The notes beneath the pieces were generated by a model that saw only the letters and a program-made list of their open reading frames with translations, did no database searches and was not told where the DNA came from. The position numbers and the translations under genes are program-made. From Capitulum mitella (taxonomy: Eukaryota; Arthropoda; Thecostraca; Pollicipedomorpha; Pollicipedidae), in NCBI GenBank assembly GCA_030062745.1, contig CP099839.1, forward strand, positions 42,953,891-43,017,890: 64,000 nucleotides of DNA, in the 5' to 3' direction. Shown one piece after another: positions 10,158 through 22,100 of the stretch (positions are counted from its first letter, which is position 1; each line of letters starts with the position of its first letter).

Positions 10158-13100
10158 ATGTCTGGACTTCAGTATGAGGACTTTAGTTCAGGAGAGCCAC
10201 TAGCTGTGTCCTCACCGCTGGAGTCGTCTGTTCAGTCCAGCTCGGTCGAGTCACTGGATTCCTCTCCATCTGCCGAAGAACCGTTCGAGATGCCCAGCAC
10301 CTGCAGCAGCCGACGGCTGGCGGGCGGCTGCCTCCGTCAAGACACGATGAGACCGGCTTTGCTGTGTGGGTCGTTCCAAGGCCACTTAGCAGCTGCCGAC
10401 TTGGACACGTCAGTGGAGAGGTGCGTGCGCAGGGATCCGGCCGGACGGCCGTGTCTGGAAGACGCCATGGAGGCGGTCTCCGCTGAAGAGAGAGCCTCAC
10501 CACCGGTCCTCACGGCCGGCCGGGGCGTGCGCGAGAGGGCGGCTTCGCCGGCTGACGCTGCGCCACCGCCCGGGCCGCCGACGGAGTTCGTCAACCGGTT
10601 CATCACGGTCAGCGCCGAGACGCTGTCGCGGGTGTCGGCGGCTGAGGGCGGCGGCGGCGGCGGCGGCGGCCGGTCCTGGGGCTCGCTGCCGCCCGCCGCG
10701 CCGCCGGCGGACGACCTGGTCTCGTGCCGCGCTGTGGTTGCGCTGCGCCGGCTGCGGCTCAGTGAACTGCGCCTGTGGGTGGGCGGCCCGGCCGGCCCCC
10801 TGTCCAGCGAGTCGGGCCGCCGCGAGGGCGCTGAGACGGCTGACCAGTCGGAGGCGAGTGTATCTGGGTCCAGCGGCCGGACAACGGTGCCTGAATCGGA
10901 CCAGAGCCACACCGTGTTCGCGGCCCCGGAGCCGCTGGCCGTGACCCCCGAGTCACCGACCTCGGCCGCCCGGCCAGCCGGGGCGGCGGTCTGCGGGCGA
11001 CGAGGACGTCCACCGGAACAGCGGGCCGCCCAGCCGGCCGACAGCGGCAGCGTGCTGGCGGTGACCCCCGAGTCACCGACCTCGGCCGCCCGGCCGGCCG
11101 GGGCGGCGGCCCGCGGGCGACGAGGACGTCCACCGGAACAGCGGGCCGCCCGAGCCGGCCGACAGCGGCAGCGTGCTGGCCGCCGATCTAGGTCAGCAGC
11201 CGCCTGCAGCGCCAGTGGCCGGCCGGGCCAGCCGGCACACAGCTCCGGCGGCGGGTGACGCGCCGGACTGGAGCTCGGCCGAGAACTGCCGGCGCGCCTC
11301 CCGGGGCCGGCGCCGGGGCTCGGCGGCCCGGCGGGCGCGGGCGGGCCGCGGCTCGGCGGCGCCGGTCGTGCGCGGCGGGCCGGCTCGGACCGCTGCGGGC
11401 CGCGGCCTGGCCAGGGGCGGCGCCAGACTGCCGGCCGCCGAGACCCGGCTGGCGGCGACCAGACACTGCCTCTCGTCTGTGGAGGCGGCGCTGTACGGCT
11501 CCGAGTCGCGACCGCCGGGGCTGCGGAAGGACTTCGTCATTCCAAAGAAAATGCCAAGATTGAGGTGAGGCAGCGTTTTGTGTTCTATCAAATGTAGCTG
11601 AATGTTTTTCGCGTTTAATACGTTTTGTGGTATGCGCGATTTTGATATGTTTGTGGCGTTTCGGCCGTGAGCTGGTTTAGTGTTGTCTTTGTTTTGTTCA
11701 CGTGCCTGGCACCGGCTGCCGCCGTCCTGCGTGGTCCTGATGGGGATCACACTGTTTCAGTGTTCCAGCAGGGCCCGGTCCGGGAGCGGCAGACGCCGCT
11801 GAGCAGCTGCCGGCCGGAACTGACCTGCCGGACGCCGGGCGCCGGCCCGTTCCGCCCGACCGGACGCCGGCCGGCCGCGAGCGGCGCGCCGACACATCCA
11901 GCGAGGACGAGTCCCGCGAGCTCAGCGCCGAGGTGCTGGCGCTCAGGAGCAAGTACCAGAGCTCGTCGGATGGTGAGGACGCCTTCGCGGAGGCGGAGGC
12001 TGGCGAGCCGAGATCCCGGCAGCGGATCTGTGGCCAGTGCGTCCCGAACGGCGCAGGCGGCGGCCGTCAGACGGCGGCGGCCGCTTGGGATGCCGCGGAC
12101 GGCACTGGATGCGGCGTCTCAGAGGAGGCGATGGACGCTGTGGATGCCCCGGACGGCATTGTGGAGACGGTGGCGGACGCCATCGACGGCCCGGACAGCA
12201 GTGTGGAGAACGCGGCGGACGCTGTGGCCGGCCCGGACAGCAGTGTGGGGAACACGGCGGACGCTGTGGCCGGCCCGGACAGCAGTGTGGAGAACACGGC
12301 GGACGCTGTGGCCGGCCCGGACAGCAGTGTGGAGAACGCGGCGGACGCTGTGGCCGGCCTGGACAGCAGTGTGGAGAACACGGCGGACGCTGTGGCCGGC
12401 CCGGACAGCAGTGTGGAGAACACGGCGGACGCTGTGGCCGGCCCGGACAGCAGTGTGGAGAACACGGCGGACGCTGTGGCCGGCCTGGACAGCAGTGTGG
12501 AGAACGCGGCGGACGTCACGAGCGGAGCGGACGGCGCGGCAGGGAGGGCGACCGCCTCCGGCAGCGGCGACGATGAGCTTTCCATCTTCGTCGAGTCGGA
12601 TCTGGAGAGGTGAGCTGCTCGCCCGTCGGCGCCGATGCGACGCGCCGGCGTGGTGTGCGCGATCACTGGCGGCCCACTGCCGGCTGATTGGTGGTGGATC
12701 GTTGTCGGCTCTGTGGGAGGGAGGGGGCGTGGCCGGAGACCGGCCTCCGGGGGGCCCTGTTCTGTGGTATGCACTGGCCGCCGGTCACCCGGACTGTCCC
12801 GTTTCAGCCTGGTCGGCGGGTGCGAGGTGGACTCGTCGGCGGAGTCGGCGGGCGCCGGACCCCGCGCCCAGCAGCCGTCCGAGAGCGGAGGCGCGGGGCG
12901 CGCCGCTGCCACCCCGCCGCCCCTGAACAGGACTCCGCGGGCCGTCACGGGGCCGATAGACGAGGTGAGCTCGGCCGCCCTGTCACTGACTACTCGCCGT
13001 CAGATCAGGACGACTGGCCGTTGTGGCTGTGAGCGTGGCACTGTTCGAGGTCGTCTTCCACAGATACAGATGTCTGACTTAGCAAATGTTGCATTCACCG

Positions 13101-16100
13101 AGGGTTGACGTATTCCATTGGGCTTGTCTGACTGTGCACGTCACGAGAACATGGTTGTCTAAAACGATTTGCCTCCAGTCGTCCTTCGCCGATTGTGTTC
13201 TGAGATTTTTTTAGTTTCCGAGATTCCTGCAAATGCGCAGGTTTTGCGTCAGTCCGTCCCGCCTCGTGGCAGGTATTGTTCGGCTGGCGACTGACCGCTG
13301 CCGCCTCCACAGGAAGACAGACAGACGGACCGGGTGACGGCCGCCCGTGAGGCCGCCCAGTCTCGAGCTGACCCGGCGCCCGCCCAGAAGACCGAGTCGA
13401 CCGGCTGCGAGCGCCGCCGGCCCAGTCCGCGCAGCAGCTCCGATCTCTCCCTGTACAGCTCCGGTACGTGACAGACTGAGCTGTTTAATCCGTTCAACGG
13501 CTCCGACGCCTCTGTCTACAGCTCCGGCGCGTGGCAGACTGAGCTGTTTAACCCAACCGACTCAGCGCCTCCTACCCTTCCCTCCACGGTTCCGGTACGT
13601 GGCGGACTGGGCAACGTCTCCGTTAACAGCTCCAGTGGGAGGTGGACTGAGCCATAGAACCCTTACAGTGGCTCCGGTCGCTCCGTACAGCTCCGGCCGG
13701 GCAGTTCTCCCAGTGGTGCGCCTTATACTGCCCGCTATGATCCCAGGAAAGCCTGTTTTATGCTCGTGATTTTCGTATTGCTGCCCGTTATTTTGTGTTA
13801 TCTTGCATTTGGAAATTTAGTGGCATTGGCGACATGTTGACGTACGAGCTGCTGCGCGGTAACGCTTCGTAGCATGACATGAGAACCCCCAGCCGGACAT
13901 TTGGCTTTTCACTCAGGGCCATTGTGTCGGAGGTGAGGCCGTCAGGGTCAACAGGACGAATCATCCATGAGTTCTACGAATTTTTGTTATTTGGCCTTGA
14001 TCGTGAACTTTTGACGGACCTGTTCAGTCAGGAGAAGCTGATTTTGAACGACAGAAGCAGTTGGCATCTCTTGACACATTTTTTTGTGCAATGACGTGTT
14101 GTACTTACCATTGGCAGCTTCAAGTAGTGGACCTTTATCGGACGTATGGACTCTGCACCGCAGTGTGCTGTTTTTGCCTTTAGACAGCGATGCGAAACCT
14201 GCATTGCTGCGAACTAGGAAGGAGGAACTCGTGGACGAAGAAACCATTCTGTCGGGGTATAGACACTTCGTCCACCCAGCCTATTGTTCGGCCTTTCTTC
14301 AGAAACAGCCTTGCTTCTGTGCCGAAAAGGACCACAAGGTGAGTGCGTCGTCGGTGGGACCCGGTAAGTCCCAAAGATGGCTTTTCATCGAATGCATGTG
14401 TCTCGAATGTGCATGCTGTGGTATTTTAAACAAATAGCAATAGATGATAGGATGCTCGTGTGCTCGCTAGTCTCTGGGTAATAGTCTTGCTTGTCTCGTA
14501 ATCTAGGTGTGCTTGGTCTTGTTTTGGTGCTCTGTGAATGACGAACTGGTTCTGAATGCAGATGTAGCATTACGACTTGTGAAGTCCTTATACCACCCTT
14601 TGGCTGGGTTGCTCTGATACCATTGTGGCTTGATTGCTGTGACACCACTACACATTGAACGGCACGGAATATTGTCTTAGCTCCATCGTCACCCGTCAAA
14701 ACGATGTCGTATAACAGAACTCCGAAATTCACTCCACCATATGCTCCGGCCCCTTCCCCTGGCGGTACAGCCCCTCTTAAGACGGCCCGTCTGATTTGTC
14801 CCTGGACGACGACGCCTTGGAGGGCTCGGCATTGCCCAACGTGAAGCGAAACGCAAAATCTGTATTGTGGTGTCGAAACGGTCCGGAAACGGATAGGGAA
14901 GCTACCTGGCAAGCTTAGCGTGATGTAAGAATGGTGTTCTCTTGAGGCAACCCCAGAAATTCCAAACAGTGACGTCGGTCATCAGTAATAGAATCCCACT
15001 CAGTTGCCTCCACATTTTGAATGGTTTGCTTTGGAATGACGTTTTTTTACTGGTTGGATTTCGGATAAGCGGTGGATTGAGTTCACTGAACAAGTAAAAT
15101 CACCAGCTGTGCGTGAAACCTGTCCTGACGACCAGATTGGTATGCCACGTCTTGTCCACCTATGTGCATGATCCTTTCGCAACAGGCTGGTGGTTGGCAC
15201 CTGGCATGTTTACGCGGCATGCTCCGATATTCTTACCGTGCGATGCAGCCGGCCTAATCTGAGGCCGAGTCGCGCGTGCGGGCGCGGTAACTCCCGCCCC
15301 TGACGGCACCGGCCGTGTGGTGGCGTGCCCGTCCTGGCCGGTACGGACCCTGCACGACGCTTGGCATGCCGGTGTGTTTGTCGGCCGGGCCTGCTGACGC
15401 TGGCCGTCCGCCGTCAGCTGACTTCTGTGTCGGAGCTGCGCGCCGCGCTGGGTCGGCTGGCCGCTGCCGGCCAGCACCGCGCCGCGCTGGAGCTGCTGCG
15501 CGCTGCCGAGCTGCGGGCCGGCGGCACCTTGACACCTGGTCAGTATCCCAGCCACCCGTCATTACCTGCCCCCAACACCACCTTCCGTCACCTTCCGGCG
15601 CCTGTCGTACCTCCGGGCACCGGCCAGGACCTCTCCGTGTCAAAAGCCTCCCTGCACCAGCTATCACCATCCTCCTGAACCTGTCCGGACATCCCTGCAC
15701 CTATCAGGATGCCTGCTCCGGAGGAGGTCTGGTCCTCTCCGCTGGCGCCAGACTGACTGGTGGACATTATGGCCGTCACGCGGGCCGTGCGGTGTTCGAC
15801 GGGTGCCTGGTTTTGCATGTGGCCTGTGCATGCATGGTGTTTTGGTGTGAGCTGCTGCGGTGTGCTTGGGTAACCTTGTGTGCCAGTCCGGTTGCAGCTG
15901 TAGCTTGTTGCATGGAGCCTGGCTCCCTGTAAAGCCAGTCGGCTTTGCTCAGTGCTGGAATGCTTTGTATGCATGTCCTCGTGGATGTCTCACGTCACCG
16001 CCGCATCCGTGTACTTTCATATCATCTGGTGCTGGTGTACTGCGATGTACCGCTGCGGCCGGCGGCTGTCCACCTACCGACCCGTTCCTCTGTGCTGTAA

Positions 16101-19100
16101 CGCCGTCCGCCCGTGCTGTAGCGCCGTCCGTCCGTGCTGTAACGCCGCTTGACCGCGCTGTAACGCCGTGCGTCCGTGCCAGCGGGCCTGGCGTCGCTGT
16201 ACGAGCTGGTGGTGCAGGCGTGCGTGCGGGCCGAGCGGCCGGCCGAGGCGCTCCTGCTCACCGATGACCTGCGCCGCAGCGGTGTGCTCAGTCCCCATCT
16301 GGTCCACAGCATCATCCAGGCGCAGGTACTCGGTCGCCGTTGCCTGCTGGCTGGCCCAGCCGGCAGCAGCCAGCAGCCGACCGAACGTGTTTGCTCCCGA
16401 CCGGCCATTTCTGGGCTTTTGTCTGTAAATGTTCTTTGTTTTGGCGTCACGTGCGCCGGGTATAATAATAATAGTAGTAGTAATAATAATGATAATAATA
16501 ATAATGATAATAACAACAATAATAACAATAATAATAACAATAATAGTTATTATCATTACTATTATTATTATAGTAAGAGCAAGACGTAATGATAATAGGA
16601 ATAATAATAATAACCCAGGTCTTAAGTGCTCTGTAAATTTTTGCAGTTTCTCGATACAGGTTATTTATGTATTTATTCACCCATTTCTTTAGTTTCTCAG
16701 TGTACATTTTTAGGTTTTCAGTGGCGTGATAAAAGTCGGTCTTCTCCGAGCTGCCTCGCAGTTTGCTGTCCGTGTGGGGCCTCTGAGTTTTGTCCAGTGA
16801 GCGCCATGTGTGGTCTGCAGCAGCGGCAACCGCCGCCGGACGGCAGCCCCAGCCGGTCGCTGACGGCGTTCGTCGGCCTGGTGGTGGGCGAGTCGGTGGA
16901 GCTGCACGGTTCCACCTGGCCGCTGCTGCTCCAGCTCTGCCTGCACTCGCGCGCCGTGGAGGCCACCTGGAAGACGCTCTCCAGGATGTTGGCGGTGAGG
17001 TCCTGCCCTTGTAGTGTGTCGTGATCCTCTGGCCGCTGGCCGTCGTTCTGTCCAGGTGCCTGTGAGCTAACGGCGCACTGTGTGGGCCTCGGTGTTGGTT
17101 GAGGAATGGGCTGGCAGTCCTTCACGGACAGGTTGTGCTTGTCCTTGACTGAGGATGTGCCATGGTTTTCGCTAAATTTAAAGGCTGTTCCATGCTGGTC
17201 TTTGCCTGCGTGATGAACGCTGCTGAGCTGCCCATGGCCCATGTATGCGTTTGGGGTGTTTGATGTCTGCATCTGTGGCTCCAAGGTATTTCTTTATTAA
17301 CGGAGCTGCGGGAATTAACAAGTGTCCCGTTACTAGCGGTGCACCGTTACATGTCTTTGTTTTAAAGGACGTACCATGTCCTATGGATGGACCGACAGTA
17401 TTCCGTGTGACCTGTGTGGGCTGAGCGTCCTGCTGTGTCGGATTAGTGTGCGTCGGTGTGTGAGCTGTGCGCCTCGGTGTGGGCGGAGTGTGTGCCGCTG
17501 TGAGGGCTGAGAGTGTGGCGCTGTGTGAGCCGAGTGTGCGCCGTTGTGTGGGCTGAGTGTGCCGCTGTGTGAGCTGAGTGTGCCACTGTGTGAGCCGAGT
17601 GTGTGATGCTGTGTGAGCTGTGTGTGCGCCGCTGTGAGCCGCGTCCTGTGGGCCGCCAGCTGGGTCTGGAGCCGCCGCCCTGGCAGCTGGAGCGCGCCCT
17701 GGAGCAGACGCTGAGCCGGCCGGTGCTGCTGCAGCGGACGGCACGGTTCGCCGAGCGACACCCGGACCTGCTGCGCCGTGCGCCGCCAGACATCAGGTGC
17801 GCCTCGGGCCTCCTCACGGGAGGTATACTCAGCACGACGTCGGCACCACTCCAGTTCCACATCTCGCCAGCGTTTTTCGACCCGAGGGATTCTTAGACGA
17901 GGAACTGTGGATCTTATAAGAAGACCACCGTTGTGCTGTACAGCTGGCAAGAGGGACTCTAGTAAAAATGCGATATCTGATGAAGGCGGTACTTCCACCG
18001 ACCGCGAGGATATACCTGTATCCAACCAACGAGTAATATCTGTCTGGTGGTCTGACGGATCAGAAAGGTCTGACTGGGATCTGTGTTTTGGTCTTAACTG
18101 CTGACGCTCTTCTCTTTCGACTCATAAAAACTTTCAAAGATAAAAGTTTTGAGGTCGCCAAACATTGCTTCAGTAATTTTGCTGCCCTCCCATTCTTTTT
18201 AACATACCATGGTCTGCCGATTTGCCGTTGTCGAAATTGGCCAATCCTCGGACATCACGTGGTCGTCGGCAGTGGGTTCGTTAATTAGATGGCGGAGGCC
18301 TGTTGTCCTGCGGCCGGCATGTGGTCGGTTATTTGCGGCGTCGCTGTGTCTACGGTCTGACGCTACCCGTGGTCCGTCCCCAGAGGGACCTACCTGCAGG
18401 AGCTGCGCCGCCGCGGCCTGTCGCCGCTTGCCGACTCGCTCCAGCGCGTCCTGGTGCCGGCCGAACAGTGGGACTCGGACTGGCCGCCGCACGCATCTAA
18501 CAGCCCCATCCAGCCGGTGGCAGCTAATCAGGAGCCGGCGAGATCGTCGCTGGCCAATCGGGAGCCGCCACGTTCACGACTGGCCAATGAAGAGTCCGCA
18601 CAAAGGCTGCTAGCTAATGAGGACTCGGTACGACTGTCGTCGTGCAGGCAGGAACCGGCCTGGCCGTCGCTAGCAAATCATGAGCCGTCTCGGTCAAATT
18701 CAGCCAGTGCGGAGCCGGTTTGCCCCTCGCCGGGCTGTCAGAGCGTGCGTCCGTCACCGCTGGCCAACGGAGCGCTGCGTCCATCGCCGCTAGCCAACGG
18801 AGCGCTGCGTCCGTCGCCGCTGGCCAGCGAGGGCCCGCTGCACCGGCCGGTGGCACCGGTCGCGTCGGTGTCGTGCTGCCTCACCTACTCGGAGCCGGAC
18901 TCGGATGGCGCGCCGGCCGAGTTTTCCAGCGACCAGGCCGAGCTGGAGGACGACTGGCCTCAGTCGAGCGGCGACTGGCCTGAGCCGAGTGGCGACCGGC
19001 CGGGAGCGAGCGGCGACCGGCCGGGACCGAGCGGCGACCCGCCGGAACCGAATGGCGGCCGGCCAGAATCGAGCGGTGACCGGCTTGAGGCGGACGGGCC

Positions 19101-22100
19101 GCGCGCCAGCTCGGACGGCGTCCGGCCAGCGTCCGAGTCCGGCGCCTCAGAGTCATCGATGGAGCTGCAGCTGCGCCGGATGCGGCAGCGCGTCCAGCGG
19201 CTGGACAAGCTGGAGCCGTTGGCGGCCGAGCCCCGGCCTGGTCCGGAGCCGGAGCTGGACCCGGATATGCTGGCCTACCTGCTGACTCACAATCTGTGCG
19301 GCTTCGCGGCCGAGTTGCGATGCGTGGCCGCCGTCACGCCGGCCAAGTCTGCCGGCGGCCTGCGCGCGCTGCTGCAGGCGCTGGCCTCGCGCGGGCCCCA
19401 GGCGGCCGCCGCCTTCCAGCGGGTCTGCCAGGAACTGAAACGTAAGTGCAGGATTGGCTGGGTTGTGTCGTATTTACGAGATTCGCCGCACGCTCCATTT
19501 CATACATTATTCCCCACATCATACAGTCATTGGTGCTATTCATCCGTCATGCTGTTTGCACGGTCTCGGTATGAAATTCGTTTCATAGTCTTCCATTGTT
19601 TTACGATGCACTGTTTGTTGCTACGATGAACTGTCAGTTGGCTCTGTTTTGTTTTCAGCATGTTTATGTATTTTGTTTGTGTCATTTAAGAGGTAGGTTT
19701 CCAGCTTCTTTTCTGCTTCGCCGGACCGTATTGTCGGTGCTGACCTGACGGCTCTTATCTTTGCATGGTTTTAGTCTTTGTGATGGCATGTCGTTTTCCG
19801 CGGTGATAGGCTGTTGCGTGTGTGCCAGACTGATTGTATCAGATCTTTGGATGATGCGCCGGTGACTGCGTGCATTGGCTCACTCGTCTTCAGCAGCCGT
19901 CTCCATGTGGTGGTCCGCCCGTGTGACGGTCCGCCTCTGTATGGTGATGCGCCCGTGTGACGGCCTGCCCCTGTGTGATGGTCCGCCTGTCTGACGGTCT
20001 GTCTGCCTGTGGTGGTCCGCCCGTGTGACGGTGTTCCTCTGTATGGTGATGCGCCCGTGTGACGGCCTGCCCCTGTGTGATGGTCCGCCTGTCTGACGGT
20101 CTGTCTGCCTGTGGTGGTCCGCCCGTGTGACGGTCTTCCTCTGTATGGTGACGCGTCCGTGTGACGGCCTGCCCCTGTATGATGGTCCGCCTGTCTGACG
20201 GTCTGTCTGCCTGTGGTGGTCCGCCCGTGTGACGGTCTTCCTCTGTATGGTGACGCGTCCGTGTGACGGCCTGCCCCTGTATGATGGTCCGCCTGTCTGA
20301 CGGTCTGTCTGCCTGTGGTGGTCCGCCCGTGTGACGGTCTTCCTCTGTATGGTGACGCGTCCGTGTGACGCCCTGCCTCTGTGTGATGGTCCGCCTGTCT
20401 GACGGTCTGTCTGCCTGTGGTGGTCCGTCCGTGTGACAGTCTTTCTCTGTATGGTGATCCTCCCGTGTGACGCCCTGCCCCTGTGCGATAGTCCGCCCGT
20501 GTGACGGCGTGTCGGCCGCGCGGTGACACGTTCCGGTCCGGTCGTCGCCAGGCGCCGGCTCGCTGACCGGCTGCGAGGTGCGGGCCGTGCACGCGCTTGG
20601 CGCCTCGCTGCTGCTCTGGGAGCGTGCGCGCTGCGACTGGACGTCGGCCCACCTGCTGGCTACGACCATGCTCTCCTGCGGCGTCAACCTGGACGCGGCC
20701 GTGCAGGTGAGGCCGGTCCGGTCGAGCCTGGCGACTCCAGCTCTCGACACGCTGACGCGGACGTCTTTGTTCGGATTGTGACGGTTCCTGGGAACGGGCG
20801 CAGTGTCGGTGGAGGAGTTCAGTCGGCTCTTCCCTCAGCAACACGACACGACGCGGAACTTGCCGGTCCTACGGCGCGGCGGGGTGTGGCACACCTGCGG
20901 TTTTACATGTACTGCGATTCTGACTGCGTCACGTTACGTTCTCTGTTGTTGTCCCGGTGTTCCGCTGTCTGCTTCGCTGACGTCGCGACTGGACTGGTAC
21001 TGTGCAGTGTCTGCGCGCCGCGGGGTTCAGCCCTGTGGCCGCCGTCGGCGAGCGAGTGGTGGAGTCGGTGCTGAAAGGTCGGCCGGTCTTCGATGCTGGG
21101 GAGGGAAGGGGCGGTGGTCAGCCGGTGTCGGCCGCCGCTGACCGGCGCTCTGCTGCCGCAGCCAGCCGCCCAGGAGTCCTGTTCGCCCTTCAAACTGAAG
21201 CTGGCCGTGCTGGAGGCGTTCGTGCAGGCCGGGCAGTTGGCGGCCGCGTACCAGTTCGCCAGGGGTGAGTGTCCGGCTGTCTGCCGACTTCTGCCCCCCA
21301 GGTGGTCGGAGGTCAGTGTCCGGCTGTGTGCCCACCCCCTGCCCCCCAGTTGGTCGGAGGTCAGTGTTCGGCGGTGTGCCCACCCCCTGCCCCCCAGTTG
21401 GTCGGAGGTCAGTGTCCGGCTGTGTGCCCCCCCCTGCCCCCCCCCCCCAGTTGGTCGGAGGTCAGTGTTCGGCTGTGTGCCGACCCCCTGCCCCCCAGTT
21501 GGTCGGAGGTCAGTGTTCGGCTGTGTGCCGACTTCTGTCCCCCAGTTAGTCAGAGGTCAGTGTCCGGCTGTGTGCCGACCCCCTGCCCCCCAGTTGGTCG
21601 GAGGTCAGTGTTCGGCTGTGTGCCGACTTCTGCCTTCATCCATTGTTGTCGCGACCGACCTACATTTGAGCGTCCTGAACGGCTGCTTGAGTGTGGTGCA
21701 GCGAAAGGGTTTCGCCGGTTTAATGCATTCTTGTAAGTTTTTGGCTAAAATTTGGCGTTTTGTTCATGTAGTCGCGAAATTTATCGCGAGAGTCCGTGAT
21801 GGTCCCTCACGCTGTTCCCCGCAAGTCTGCCAGCTGCCGCTGACCGAAGTCAGATCTGTCCGGGCGATGACTGGTGTTTTCCGTCCATCCGTGCAGACCA
21901 GGGCTTCCTGCGGGCGGAAAGCCCGGCCGAGCTGTCGCCGCTGCTGCGGCTGCTGGCCTCTCTGCAGCGGCGGCTGGTGGCCGGCGGCCTCCTCTCGGCT
22001 GGCGTCGGCCTGCTTGGCTGGCTGGTCGACCACGCCGACCGCCACCGGCACCTGCTGGGCCCCGAGTACCAGCGGCTGCTCGGTCAGTGTAACCGCGGCT

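Noticed and set aside
10337..11750. GC-rich antisense frames of 100-190 codons opposite the helical-repeat gene
   Set aside because: High GC removes stop codons; the plus strand has phase-consistent exons and the antisense frames have no recognisable domain.
19771..20844. Minus-strand 357-codon frame with HHTGAGRHTDASPYRG repeats
   Set aside because: Antisense reading of a 102-bp intronic array in the plus-strand gene; no conserved sequence.
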